37,116 nucleotides of DNA from Bacteroidota bacterium. GTDB taxonomy: Bacteria; Bacteroidota; Bacteroidia; Bacteroidales; GCA-2748055. How positions within the stretch are numbered: position 1 is the stretch's first letter; every line of letters begins with the position of its first letter. The notes beneath the pieces were generated by a model. It had not been told where the DNA came from. It was given only the letters and a program-made list of their open reading frames with translations, and ran no database searches. The stretch covers positions 1 to 37,116 of the forward strand of contig JAIFNN010000128.1 of assembly GCA_020047715.1 (NCBI GenBank), read 5' to 3'. The position numbers and the translations under genes were made by a program. Positions 8,330 through 16,628 of the stretch are shown here, in pieces.

Positions 8330-9613
8330 ATGAAAACGGAACATCCAGTTAGAGAAAACATAATTGAGTTTATTCCAGCAATCCGTATGATGCTGTCTGC
8401 AGCTAACACGAAAATTACCCGATTGCTAAATAATGATACGATCAATCAATTCTGCGAAGACCGTAAAAGTCTTGAGAAAACTTTTGACCTCATCCGAGCC
8501 CAAAAAAATTCTCCCTGGGATGGAAAATTCATTTACCTGGAAGAAACCGCCACACCACAGGATATCATCACCTCCTTTATCAGGGAACTGGAAGATTTCA
8601 GGGCAGGCAGTTCAACTCCCCCGCAAATAATAGCAATTAAAGGATATGGCTTATTGGCTGTTGGGAGAAGCTCCCATGCAGTAAGCCTTCTTTTGGAAAC
8701 GTTTGAAAACGCGCTGGATAGCTTGTTAACCAACGAGGAAAAGCCGAAAAGGAAAGCTTCAGATGAAAATATTGTTCCTGCCCATCCCGACATTCTGCAT
8801 CAAAAAATTTGCATCGTCACAGGTGGCGCTCAGGGTTTTGGAGAGGGAATCTCCCGCAGTATGCTCCTGGAAAACGCAAACCTTGTTATTGCCGATTTGA
8901 ATGAAGAAAAAGGACTTGCTACCTCTGCAGACTTGACTTCCCTGTGCAAAAGCAACGAGCTGATTTTTGTCAAAACGGACGTGTCCAGTCCTGAATCTGT
9001 AAAAAACCTGGTTATCCAAACCGTCAAGAACTTTGGAGGCATCGATGTGTTTGTTTCGAATGCAGGAATACTCAAGGCCGGAGGATTGGACGAGATGGAA
9101 CCGGCGAGCTTTGAGCTGATGACAAAAATAAACTATGAGGGCTATTTCCTCTGCAGCAAATATGCCTCTGCAGTTATGAAACTCCAGTCGAAATACAAAG
9201 AGGGGTATTATTCCGATATCATCCAGATCAATTCGAAGTCGGGTCTGAAAGGCAGCAATCGCAATTTCGCCTATGCCGGAGGGAAATTCGGGGGTATTGG
9301 TCTTACTCAGTCATTCGCATTGGAACTGGCTCCCTTTCGCGTTAAAGTGAACGCAATCTGTCCGGGTAATTTCTTTGAAGGCCCCTTGTGGTCTGATTCA
9401 GAACAGGGATTATTCGTGCAATACCTCAGGGCGGGTAAAGTTCCGGGGGCGAAAACCGTTGAGGATGTGAAACGGTTTTACGAAAAACAGGTCCCACTGG
9501 GCCGGGGCTGCAGGGTTGAGGATGTAATGAAAGCCATCAAATATATTGTTTCTCAGGAATATGAGACCGGACAGGCGGTTCCCGTTACCGGCGGACAGGA
9601 GATGTTGAGTTAG
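8330..9613 (+). CDS. SDR dehydrogenase with aldolase-remnant N-terminus, sorbitol-6-phosphate dehydrogenase-like
   Basis: 427 residues. The C-terminal 270 form a classical short-chain dehydrogenase: NAD-binding TGGAQGFG (164-171), NAG (244-246), a Ser-containing strand INSKSG, and the catalytic pair Y315/K319 in YAGGK. The first 150 residues are an extension. Its segment IIAIKGYGLLAVGRSSHAV (100-118) recalls the C-terminal part of the class II aldolase domain in fused rhamnulose-1-phosphate aldolase/dehydrogenases, but no HxH metal motif of an active aldolase is visible, so it is probably a non-catalytic remnant. With the sorbose-1-phosphate reductase-like gene 44 bases downstream, the likely reaction is oxidation of a hexitol phosphate to a ketose phosphate, for example sorbitol 6-phosphate to fructose 6-phosphate. 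The SDR call is firm; the substrate is inferred from context. Confidence 0.8.
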   Translation: MKTEHPVRENIIEFIPAIRMMLSAANTKITRLLNNDTINQFCEDRKSLEKTFDLIRAQKNSPWDGKFIYLEETATPQDIITSFIRELEDFRAGSSTPPQIIAIKGYGLLAVGRSSHAVSLLLETFENALDSLLTNEEKPKRKASDENIVPAHPDILHQKICIVTGGAQGFGEGISRSMLLENANLVIADLNEEKGLATSADLTSLCKSNELIFVKTDVSSPESVKNLVIQTVKNFGGIDVFVSNAGILKAGGLDEMEPASFELMTKINYEGYFLCSKYASAVMKLQSKYKEGYYSDIIQINSKSGLKGSNRNFAYAGGKFGGIGLTQSFALELAPFRVKVNAICPGNFFEGPLWSDSEQGLFVQYLRAGKVPGAKTVEDVKRFYEKQVPLGRGCRVEDVMKAIKYIVSQEYETGQAVPVTGGQEMLS

Positions 9614-9657
9614 CCAGCTCTGGTTCAAAAGATAAAAACAAGTAAAAATAAGGATAT

Positions 9658-10920
9658 ATGAAAACGAAAGCGGTAAGAATATACGGCAAAGACGATTTGA
9701 GATTGGAAGAGTTCGATCTTCCTGATATGAAAGAGGATGAGATTCTTGCAGAAGTGATTTCCGACAGCATCTGCATGTCGTCGTACAAGGCTACCAAACA
9801 GGGGCCTGAGCATAAGCGGATTCCCGACGACGTGCATATCAATCCCACCATGATCGGTCACGAATTCAGCGGGATAATCAAATCTGTTGGCAAGAAATGG
9901 CAGAGCCAGTTTAAGGCCGGAGACAAATTCTCCATCCAGCCTGCCTTAAATTACAAAGGAAGTCTTGACGCTCCCGGTTACTCCTTCCGATGGATTGGTG
10001 GGGATGCGACCCATGTGCTCATTCCCTCCGAAGTAATGGAAATGGACTGTCTTTTGCCTTATGAGGGACATGAGTTTTTTCTGGCTTCACTTTCCGAGCC
10101 GATGTCGTGCGTTATTGGCGCTTTTCACGCGAACTACCACACCCGCTCAGGCTCGTATGTTCATGAAATGGGAATAAAGGAAGGCGGAAATCTGGCAATA
10201 CTTGCCGGTGTTGGGCCTATGGGACTTGCTGCAATCGACTATGCATTGCATTGCGACCGAAAGCCCGGGCTGATGGTGGTTACCGATATCGACCAGACCC
10301 GTCTCGACCGCGCTGCCAGACTGCATTCGCCTGAAGAAGCCGCAAAAAACGGCATCCGGCTGATCTACCTCAACACCTCCAATTCGACAAGTGCCATCAA
10401 TGATCTCAAAGCCCTGACATCAGGCAATGGGTACGATGATGTTTTTGTGTTTGCTCCGGTAAAACAGGTCGTGGAACAAGCCGACCAGATCCTTGGATTC
10501 GATGGTTGCCTGAATTTCTTCGCCGGTCCTTCAAACCCGGAATTTAAAGCCGAGCTGAACTTCTACAATGTTCATTATGCATTTACACACATTGTAGGAA
10601 CCAGCGGCGGAAATACCGATGATATGCGTGAAGCGCTACAACTGATGGCCGAAGGGAAAATAAATCCTGCCGGAATGATAACCCACATCGGGGGATTGGA
10701 TGCCGTGATCGACACCACCAAAAACCTGCCCAATATTCCCGGGGGAAAAAAACTTATCTATACCCATAAAAAGTTCCCCTTGGTTTCCATGGATGAACTT
10801 TCAATAAAAAGCAAAGAATTCCCGTTTATGGCAGAGTTGGACAGCATGGTGAAGAAAAACGGAGGATTGTGGTCTCTCGAGGCAGAGAAATATTTAATGG
10901 AGAATGCTCCGAATATATAG
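9658..10920 (+). CDS. Zinc-type dehydrogenase, L-sorbose-1-phosphate reductase-like (SorE/YggP)
   Basis: 420 residues of the medium-chain dehydrogenase superfamily. The N-terminus reads like enteric SorE: SDSICMSSYKATKQGPEHKR, then PTMIGHEFSG with the GHE zinc-ligand motif at residues 67-69 and a Cys at 39. A nucleotide-binding segment LAGVGPMGLAAIDYAL follows, then the blocks GCLNFFAGP, VGTSGGNTDDM, ITHIGGLDAV and IPGGKKLIY. This long stretch of family-specific blocks makes the SorE/YggP branch more likely than ordinary alcohol dehydrogenases. SorE interconverts L-sorbose 1-phosphate and D-sorbitol 6-phosphate. Here it would work with the upstream SDR to epimerise a ketose phosphate through a hexitol phosphate. 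It is the last gene of the rightward operon and abuts the opposing PfkB stop codon with no intervening base. Confidence 0.8.
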   Translation: MKTKAVRIYGKDDLRLEEFDLPDMKEDEILAEVISDSICMSSYKATKQGPEHKRIPDDVHINPTMIGHEFSGIIKSVGKKWQSQFKAGDKFSIQPALNYKGSLDAPGYSFRWIGGDATHVLIPSEVMEMDCLLPYEGHEFFLASLSEPMSCVIGAFHANYHTRSGSYVHEMGIKEGGNLAILAGVGPMGLAAIDYALHCDRKPGLMVVTDIDQTRLDRAARLHSPEEAAKNGIRLIYLNTSNSTSAINDLKALTSGNGYDDVFVFAPVKQVVEQADQILGFDGCLNFFAGPSNPEFKAELNFYNVHYAFTHIVGTSGGNTDDMREALQLMAEGKINPAGMITHIGGLDAVIDTTKNLPNIPGGKKLIYTHKKFPLVSMDELSIKSKEFPFMAELDSMVKKNGGLWSLEAEKYLMENAPNI

Positions 10921-11853
10921 TTATAGCTCAGATCGCTTCACCAGTGAGGCAAACTCTTTCGAGATATAATTATCGTAACTGAGGCATACTTCAGAAGCAA
11001 ATGAAGCACCGTTGGCAAGAATTTCCTCCATGATTTTGGCCGACAGGTGCTCCATATCTTTTTTGGTAACCTCATTTCTTGCAAGTGTCCAAATCAGTCC
11101 TGCGTTGAAGCTGTCCCCTGCCCCTATTGTACTTACCGGTGTAATTACCGGAACCGAGGCTGTGATTGTCAAGTCCTGAGAAGTCATAAGGATGTCGTTT
11201 CGGTTTGCTGTGTAAATCATGTTGCCGCAACCATAATCCATGAGAATATTAAATGCCTCAGAAGGGTTGTTCGCGCCAAAAACAAGATTGAAATCTTCAT
11301 CGGAACCTCTTACCAGATCTGATATTGCTATGTTTTCGACTATATAAGGCCTGAGTTTTTCCAACTCATGGAGATGAGGCTTTCTGAAGTTGGGATCATA
11401 AATAATAATACAGCCCGAATCGTGCGCCTGTTTCAGGATTTTTTTAAGCACGGGCCTGAGGCTCTCCGTGATCGCGAAGAAACTGCCAAAAAGAACGATG
11501 TCTCCTTCTTCAAAATGCAATTTCAACGAACTCAGCCTATCCTGCGGAAAATCCTTGTAAAAGGTGTATGAAGCGTCATTGTTTTCATTAAGGAATGCTA
11601 TAGCAACCCCAGTCTTGTAGTTTTCATACCTTGCGACATTCTCCGTCGAAACCCCATTCTCCTTGAGAAAACCAACAATCTCATCGCCGATTGTGTCCTT
11701 GCCGAGATCCGAAACAAAATTCACGTCCAAGCCAAGTCTTCCAAGACTTACCGATGTGTTGAGCATCGAACCCCCTGCTTTGGCTGCTATTGGTTTGGAG
11801 TCTTTAAAGATAATGTCATAAACGGTTTCTCCCAATGTGTAGATTCTTGCCAT
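10921..11853 (-). CDS. PfkB-family carbohydrate kinase (fructokinase/ribokinase type)
   Basis: 310 residues. The PfkB N-terminal glycine block is GGSMLNTSVSLGRLG, and the C-terminal signature TIGAGDSFNAGLI holds the anion hole and the catalytic Asp. The strand YDPNFRKP and the segment AISDLVRGSDEDF are typical of fructokinase-like members. It is the last gene of the leftward operon, 39 bases after the hydrolase, and its stop codon directly abuts that of the opposing SorE-like gene. Because a polyol dehydrogenase is encoded divergently from this operon, phosphorylation of fructose to fructose 6-phosphate is a reasonable role, but 2-keto-3-deoxygluconate, ribose or tagatose phosphate substrates cannot be excluded. 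Confidence 0.88.
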   Translation of the reverse strand: MARIYTLGETVYDIIFKDSKPIAAKAGGSMLNTSVSLGRLGLDVNFVSDLGKDTIGDEIVGFLKENGVSTENVARYENYKTGVAIAFLNENNDASYTFYKDFPQDRLSSLKLHFEEGDIVLFGSFFAITESLRPVLKKILKQAHDSGCIIIYDPNFRKPHLHELEKLRPYIVENIAISDLVRGSDEDFNLVFGANNPSEAFNILMDYGCGNMIYTANRNDILMTSQDLTITASVPVITPVSTIGAGDSFNAGLIWTLARNEVTKKDMEHLSAKIMEEILANGASFASEVCLSYDNYISKEFASLVKRSEL

Positions 11854-11892
11854 GGCTTAAGTTTTAGTTAAAATTTTAAGGCCAGGGCCTTT

Positions 11893-12435
11893 TTACTTCA
11901 CAAGTCTGGAGATGGCCTTAAAGGTTTCCGTACCGCTGGTCCGTGTCAACTCGAACAAAATAGATTCCATACTTGAAATGATCGCCCCCTCCTGACGCAT
12001 CCTTTTAATGGCGGTCTGTTTGTCGGAAAGTTTACGCGACGAAACACAGTCCTCAATCACTATGGGCTGATAACCTTCAGCCAATAGATCAATCGCCGTT
12101 TGCAAAACACATACGTGGGTTTCGATGCCGCAGATGATTACATTCCTTTTGCCATGTGATTTAAGGGCATTCATAAAGTCTGGTTCATCACAGCAGGAGA
12201 AACTAAGTTTTTCGAGGGAGGAAAAGTCTCCCAGCACCTGATGAACCGAAGCTATAGTTAAGCCTAATCCTTTAACGTACTGCTCGGTAACCAGAATGGG
12301 TATTCCTATAACAGCCAATCCGGCAATAATCCGGGTCAGGTTCTCTTCAAGACCTTCCTTTTCCTGCATGTGAGGGAAGAGTTTTTCCTGAACATCGATA
12401 ACAAGTCCAACCGTATCTTCTTTTAAAATCCTCAT
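11893..12435 (-). CDS. Isochorismatase-like cysteine hydrolase
   Basis: 180 residues. The cysteine hydrolase triad can be placed: D14 in LVIDVQEKL, K76 in LEKLSFS, and nucleophile C109 in GIETHVCVLQTAIDL. The length and these blocks fit the YcaC/nicotinamidase-related branch of isochorismatase-like proteins, which includes amidases of small ring amides and many uncharacterised members. The start codon overlaps the stop of the SIS gene by 4 bases, so it is coupled to it. Its purpose in a sugar-phosphate operon is not obvious: it might remove an amide-type inhibitor, spare NAD, or be an unrelated passenger. No substrate call is justified. Confidence 0.82.
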   Translation of the reverse strand: MRILKEDTVGLVIDVQEKLFPHMQEKEGLEENLTRIIAGLAVIGIPILVTEQYVKGLGLTIASVHQVLGDFSSLEKLSFSCCDEPDFMNALKSHGKRNVIICGIETHVCVLQTAIDLLAEGYQPIVIEDCVSSRKLSDKQTAIKRMRQEGAIISSMESILFELTRTSGTETFKAISRLVK

Positions 12436-13058
12436 AATATATTAGCTGCATTTCGTGATTTCTGTCCAAGGTATCCTCCATGATGCCTTTTTGCATAATC
12501 GGCATGTGAAAAGCCTATTTTCTTCATCTCCAAAACTACTAGGATATCCCCAATAACGGTCATGGTAGTGGTGGAAGTCGTGGGGGTGAGTCCAAGAATG
12601 CAAACTTCCTTTGGATTTCCGGTAAAGATGCTGACTTCAGCAATTTTGGGCAATTCTCCGTCGGGATTTCCGGTAATCACAATTAAGGGCACACTGCTGT
12701 ATAGGTTGTGGGTAAGGCCAACAAGTTCGAGAATCTCCCTCGTTTTCCCTGAATTGGAAAGCACAAGCAGAACATCGTTCTGGCGAATGACGCCAAGGTC
12801 GCCATGCTGAGCCTCGCTGGGATGGAGAAAAACGGCAGGGGTTCCGGTGGAACTCAGCGTGGTGGCGATGTTCTCGGCTATCTGACCCGCTTTGCCCATT
12901 CCGCTGGCAATCACTTTGCCTCCTTCCTGATGCACTTTTTTGTATATCAGGTCAACGGCACGGATAAAACTATCGGATACGGGAATATTACGCACAGCTT
13001 CTGATTCCTGCCTGAGCAGATCTTCAACTTCCAGCAGCATTGGGTATTGAGTCGACAT
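12432..13058 (-). CDS. SIS-domain sugar-phosphate isomerase, KdsD/GutQ-like without CBS domains
   Basis: 208 residues, a single SIS domain. Features shared with arabinose-5-phosphate isomerases are GKVIASGMGKAGQIAENIATTL, STGTPAVFLHPSEAQHGDLGVI, SNSGKTREI, TPTTSTTTM and the C-terminal HADYAKRHHGGYLG, which corresponds to the catalytic FARxHPxGxLG region of KdsD/GutQ. The two CBS domains that follow in KdsD and GutQ are missing, as in many short homologues. The reaction is probably an aldose-ketose isomerisation of a phosphorylated sugar (ribulose 5-phosphate to arabinose 5-phosphate, or a 6-phospho-3-hexuloisomerase reaction). It starts 9 bases after transaldolase and overlaps the next gene by 4. 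In E. coli gutQ sits in the glucitol operon, which parallels the sorbitol-type dehydrogenases here. Confidence 0.85.
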   Translation of the reverse strand: MSTQYPMLLEVEDLLRQESEAVRNIPVSDSFIRAVDLIYKKVHQEGGKVIASGMGKAGQIAENIATTLSSTGTPAVFLHPSEAQHGDLGVIRQNDVLLVLSNSGKTREILELVGLTHNLYSSVPLIVITGNPDGELPKIAEVSIFTGNPKEVCILGLTPTTSTTTMTVIGDILVVLEMKKIGFSHADYAKRHHGGYLGQKSRNAANIL

Positions 13059-13067
13059 AGTAAAGGC

Positions 13068-14024
13068 TTAAAGTTTAGCGGCAATGTATTTTTCGAGTTT
13101 CACAAGGTCTTCCGTAAACTTACGGATTCCTTCAGACAGCTTTTCAACTGCCATGGCATCTTCGTTGTGCATCCAGCGGAAGGACTTCTCATCCAGATGG
13201 AATTCCTGCACATCGGAAGTCATTGCCTGTGTCGGGTCCAGCTTTCGCTGAAGCTCATTTTGATTGCTTTCCAGTTCCGAAAGAAGCGAAGGGGAAATCG
13301 TAAGGAGGTCGCATCCTGCCAATTCGATAATTTCGCCGATATTCCGAAAACTTGCACCCATCACCTCCGTTTGGTAGCCGAACTTCTTATAGTAATTATA
13401 GATGTATATTACCGAGTGTACGCCGGGATCTTCGTGCGGAGGGATTGAGTCAACACCAAGATTTTTCTTGTGCCAATCGTAAATCCTTCCCACAAAGGGG
13501 GAAATCAACTGTACTCTGGCCTCGGCACAAGCAATGGCCTGCGCTTTGCTGAACAATAGCGTGAGATTGGAGTGAATGCCCTCCTTCTCCAAAACTTTGG
13601 CCGCCTGTATGCCTTCCCAGGTACTGGCAAGTTTTATCAATATCTTTTCGCGGGAAATCCCGTTGCCCTCATAAATACCAATAATCTTGAGCGCTTTGGC
13701 AACGCTTCCTTCCAGATCAAAGGAAAGACGGGCATCGACCTCGGTAGAAACTCTTCGGGGAACGATTTTCAATATTTCCATTCCGAAGTTAACTGCCAAC
13801 ATATCCAGACTCTCGCTCAGTCTGGCTTCGAAGCTGCTTCCCTTTTTCCGGCCATAGCTTACCGCAGCCTCTACAAGACTTGCGTACTCGGGTTTTTGGG
13901 ATGCAGCATAGATTAAGGAGGGATTTGTTGTAGCATCAATAGGCTTGTATTGCGCGATACTCTCAAAATCCCCGGTATCAGCAACCACCTGCGTGTATCT
14001 CTTAAGTTGCTCAAGTAAGTTCAT
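13068..14024 (-). CDS. tal: Transaldolase (TalB-type)
   Basis: 318 residues, the normal length of classical transaldolase. Conserved blocks are [10 protein letters not shown] near the N-terminus, [12 protein letters not shown], the Schiff-base lysine in [13 protein letters not shown] (K131, matching K132 of E. coli TalB), [12 protein letters not shown], and [12 protein letters not shown]. It moves a dihydroxyacetone unit between sedoheptulose 7-phosphate and glyceraldehyde 3-phosphate, giving erythrose 4-phosphate and fructose 6-phosphate. It is the first gene of the leftward operon, 153 bases from the divergent polyol dehydrogenase. Its association with a pentose-phosphate-type SIS isomerase and a PfkB kinase suggests feeding catabolic sugar phosphates into the non-oxidative pentose phosphate pathway. 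Confidence 0.95.
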   Translation of the reverse strand: MNLLEQLKRYTQVVADTGDFESIAQYKPIDATTNPSLIYAASQKPEYASLVEAAVSYGRKKGSSFEARLSESLDMLAVNFGMEILKIVPRRVSTEVDARLSFDLEGSVAKALKIIGIYEGNGISREKILIKLASTWEGIQAAKVLEKEGIHSNLTLLFSKAQAIACAEARVQLISPFVGRIYDWHKKNLGVDSIPPHEDPGVHSVIYIYNYYKKFGYQTEVMGASFRNIGEIIELAGCDLLTISPSLLSELESNQNELQRKLDPTQAMTSDVQEFHLDEKSFRWMHNEDAMAVEKLSEGIRKFTEDLVKLEKYIAAKL

Positions 14025-14047
14025 TTTTTGATTCTTTTAATGAAAAA

Positions 14048-14055
14048 CAAAGTTA
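14048..14055 (-). promoter_or_regulatory. -7 promoter element for the transaldolase operon
   Basis: Read leftward this is TAACTTTG, an exact TAnnTTTG match, 24 bases before the transaldolase ATG. That places the transcription start about 15-20 bases upstream of the gene. The matching -33 element is not clear. The divergent polyol dehydrogenase has a poorer candidate, TATCTTTC, at 14146-14153. Confidence 0.45.
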
Positions 14056-14177
14056 AGTGTAATTTGCGAATTTATTAATCAGTTGTTGGCTAAATCGAAA
14101 CCGGGTTTTGAAATTCACCCATTAGCAGGTTTTTCAAATTATTCCTATCTTTCCCTCAAACTTTTAACTCCCAAACC

Positions 14178-15212
14178 ATGAAGTCGATGATGCTTACCGG
14201 GATCCGGCAGATGGAGATGTTCGAAATCCCCGATCCGGCAATTGCCAATGATACTGATGTTCTTATAAAGATGAAGACCCTGGGTGTTTGCGGCTCGGAC
14301 GTACATTACTACAAGCTTGGCAAAATCGGAAGCCAGATTGTGCAGTTCCCCTTCCCTGTAGGGCACGAGGGAGCCGGAGAGGTCATTGCAGTTGGAAAGG
14401 CTGTTAAAAGCATAAAACCGGGACAGCGCATTGCCATTGAGCCGGCCATGCCCTGCGGCGAATGCGACCAATGTATTGAGGGCCGGCACCATACCTGCAG
14501 AAAACTAAAGTTCCTCGGCTGCCCGGGTCAGGCAAACGGCTGCCTGAGCGAATATATTATAATGCCCGAAAGCAGCTGCATTCCTGTTTCCGATAAATTG
14601 AGCTACGACCAGGCGGCAATATCGGAGCCCCTGGCAATAGGCGTTTATGCCGTAAAACAATCCATTCCCATGAGCGGCGCAAAAATCGGCATCCTGGGCT
14701 TTGGCCCAATTGGCATGAGCGTGCTACTACCCGCGCTGGCACAGGGCGCTCAGGTGGCATACGTAACCGACAGGATCGACGAGCGACTCGTTATCGCCGG
14801 GAAATGCGGTGCTCGATGGACCGGCAATCCCGACAAGCTTGATGTTGTTGCCATGATAAAAGAAAAGGAAGCTCTTCTCCTCGACGTGGTTTTTGAGTGT
14901 TGTGGGAAACAGGAAGCTATCGATCAGGCCATCGAAATCCTTAAACCGGGAGGAAAACTGATGATCATCGGAATCCCCGAATTCGACAGGTGGTCGTTCA
15001 GCGTCGACAAACTCCGGCACAAGGAAATCACCATTACAAACGTCCGCAGGCAGTTGAACTGCGTGGAGCCGGCACTGGATATGATGGAAAGCGGACAGGT
15101 CGACGTAAGCCTCATGCCTACCCATAGATTTTGCTTCCAAGACACACAGAAAGCCTTCGAGCTCGTTGCCGGTTATAAGGACGGCGTTATGAAGGCGATG
15201 ATCGATTTTTGA
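14178..15212 (+). CDS. Zinc-dependent polyol dehydrogenase (sorbitol/L-iditol 2-dehydrogenase-like)
   Basis: 344 residues, medium-chain zinc dehydrogenase. The catalytic zinc site is visible as C38 in GVCGSDVHYY, H63-E64 in GHEGAGEV, and the later Glu of SEPLAIG. Structural zinc cysteines are C93, C96, C99 and C107 (CGECDQCIEGRHHTC). The NAD-binding fold begins ILGFGPIGMS. The GVCGSDVHYY start and four-Cys lobe are characteristic of sorbitol/xylitol dehydrogenases, which oxidise a polyol at C-2 to the ketose. It diverges from the transaldolase operon and has no cotranscribed downstream partner. A pathway of sorbitol to fructose here, with phosphorylation by the PfkB kinase, is consistent but inferred; xylitol, L-iditol or galactitol are alternatives. 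Confidence 0.88.
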   Translation: MKSMMLTGIRQMEMFEIPDPAIANDTDVLIKMKTLGVCGSDVHYYKLGKIGSQIVQFPFPVGHEGAGEVIAVGKAVKSIKPGQRIAIEPAMPCGECDQCIEGRHHTCRKLKFLGCPGQANGCLSEYIIMPESSCIPVSDKLSYDQAAISEPLAIGVYAVKQSIPMSGAKIGILGFGPIGMSVLLPALAQGAQVAYVTDRIDERLVIAGKCGARWTGNPDKLDVVAMIKEKEALLLDVVFECCGKQEAIDQAIEILKPGGKLMIIGIPEFDRWSFSVDKLRHKEITITNVRRQLNCVEPALDMMESGQVDVSLMPTHRFCFQDTQKAFELVAGYKDGVMKAMIDF

Positions 15213-15619
15213 AATCAATTTCAGTCCCTTCTGAATAATTCGCTTTCATAATACTTGGAGTTGAAAATTGACCAGGATTGTTTCCGCTTCTTCGGAACAA
15301 CCTGTTTATATGACTTTTTCCATCTGAACCGTATGCATTTCATTTGTCAGGGCAATCATCACATTACATCCACAGCCAAAAACCTGCTTCAAGAAAAGCC
15401 CGGCACAGAACCAGGTAATTATACGCGGAAAACAATAAGTATTTTTCCCTAAGAATCGGGTAGTATTCCTGATGATTTTAAAAACCCATTCTTTAATTTT
15501 GCCTGAAGAGAGTCTGTTAAATAAGACTGTCCACGATTTTGTGGATTTTTAATACTGCTTTATACCTAAAAAATTATCAACCGGACCCTTTATAACCCTA
15601 TACAATTAAAGACAACCTT
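15213..15619. other. Intergenic region before the TorF-like genes, no gene recognised
   Basis: About 400 bases. A 65-codon frame at 15255-15452 has no recognisable motif and no clear start context. A weak hairpin with 5-bp arms TCCAC/GTGGA around 15527-15542, followed by five Ts, precedes the first TorF-like gene and might be a weak terminator. No clear TAnnTTTG element was found close to 15620. Confidence 0.4.
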
Positions 15620-16336
15620 ATGAAAACAAAACTAAGCAATGGTATAATTTATATACTGTTAATCCTGTCATTCTCCTCCCCTTTTCTTTATGCTCAGGAA
15701 GAAGACAAAGCCTCAGCCTTTTCAGTTGGGGCCGATTTTGTAAGTTCCTATGTATGGAGAGGGAGCAAAATAGGAAGCGGCCCGAATATTCAGCCATCCT
15801 TAAGTTACTCAATTGGGGGACTGACTCTTGGAGCATGGGGATCACACAGTTTTCATCAGTTCGGGGATTTTGCGGAGACAGATCTTTACGCATCCTACGG
15901 ATTTGATTTCGGTTTAAGCATGGGAATCACCGATTATTATTACCAAGGCTCACCCTTATTCAACTTTTCTGGCGATACGGCAAGTCATGCTGTGGAATTT
16001 AACCTCTCCTATGCAATAAGCAACTTTTCCCTTTCTGCAAATTACGTATTGAATGACGCATCAAACGGCGGTCCCGCAAACAAACCAGGAGGAGGCGATA
16101 TGTATTTCGAACTCAAATACGAATTGAAAAACTGCAGCGTTTTTGCAGGAGCCGGAAATGGTTGGCACACTACATATGAAACCAATGGCGATGATGTATT
16201 TTCTCTATGCAACATTGGAATCGAATCAAGTAAAGAATTGAAAATTACAGATTCATTTTCCTTGCCATTAAGTGGAGCACTTATGGTTAATCCTGACAGG
16301 GAAGAATTGAATCTTGTAATTGGTTTGAGTTTTTAG
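15620..16336 (+). CDS. TorF-family putative porin / outer-membrane beta-barrel protein, copy 1
   Basis: 238 residues with a signal peptide (residues 1-25, cleavage after LYAQ). The mature part alternates aromatic and polar residues as in a beta-barrel and has the TorF/TIGR02001-type opening FSVGADFVSSYVWRGSKIG, ending in a terminal F typical of outer-membrane proteins (LNLVIGLSF). TIGR02001 proteins are putative porins of unknown cargo. It is followed by a strong terminator at 16363-16395, so it is a separate transcript from its paralogue (16677-17393), which leads into glnK-amt. The two proteins have equal length and are clearly more than half identical by eye, the signature of a tandem duplication. 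Linkage to ammonium transport suggests passage of a nitrogen compound across the outer membrane, but this is inference. Confidence 0.75.
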   Translation: MKTKLSNGIIYILLILSFSSPFLYAQEEDKASAFSVGADFVSSYVWRGSKIGSGPNIQPSLSYSIGGLTLGAWGSHSFHQFGDFAETDLYASYGFDFGLSMGITDYYYQGSPLFNFSGDTASHAVEFNLSYAISNFSLSANYVLNDASNGGPANKPGGGDMYFELKYELKNCSVFAGAGNGWHTTYETNGDDVFSLCNIGIESSKELKITDSFSLPLSGALMVNPDREELNLVIGLSF

Positions 16337-16362
16337 GTAAAACAGAGTTCTAAGTTTTTTAT

Positions 16363-16395
16363 AAGCCCGTGGTTCCGCCACGGGCTTTTTTTTTT
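16363..16395 (+). terminator. Rho-independent terminator after TorF-like copy 1
   Basis: AAGCCCGTGG (16363-16372), loop TTCCG, and CCACGGGCTT (16378-16387) form a perfect 10-bp stem followed by a run of ten Ts (16386-16395). It lies 26 bases after the stop codon and separates the two paralogues into different transcripts. Confidence 0.95.
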
Positions 16396-16502
16396 GAGGC
16401 GGCATCTAAATAGTATTCCTGCACTCTGGGTATATATAGCAAAAAAATTCATTCGGGCAGCAATCCTTTTCATGCTGACGACACAAGGCATTTTAATAAT
16501 AT

Positions 16503-16621
16503 AGGGGGTGCATACATTATTTATTATATTTAATATACTCACCCCTATTATTTATGTGGGTACATTTAATATTTATATATTTTTTTAATTTTTATATTCA
16601 TTTTAATAGGGGGTATTAAAA
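16503..16621 (+). promoter_or_regulatory. Three G-tract sites in AT-rich DNA upstream of TorF2-glnK-amt, candidate operators
   Basis: In about 120 bases of almost pure A/T three G-tract motifs stand out: AGGGGGTG at 16503-16510, the opposite-strand AGGGGTG at 16540-16546, and AGGGGGT at 16608-16614. The third lies inside a perfect palindrome with 8-base arms TTTTAATA (16601-16608) and TATTAAAA (16614-16621) around five Gs. It sits at the expected -33 position of the -7 element at 16629. The first and third sites are 105 bases apart, close to ten helical turns. This looks like a regulator-binding array for nitrogen control, inferred only from position and sequence. Confidence 0.5.
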
Positions 16622-16628
16622 ATATTTA

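Noticed and set aside
12432-13058. KdsD/GutQ with CBS domains
   Set aside because: The gene ends after the SIS domain and the next gene overlaps it; there is no frameshifted CBS remainder.
1-15212. Complete rhamnose catabolism operon
   Set aside because: No rhamnose isomerase or active rhamnulose-1-phosphate aldolase is present; the RhaB-like kinase alone does not define it.
15255-15452. 65-codon frame before the TorF-like genes
   Set aside because: No motif, poor start context, unusual composition; not supported as a gene.
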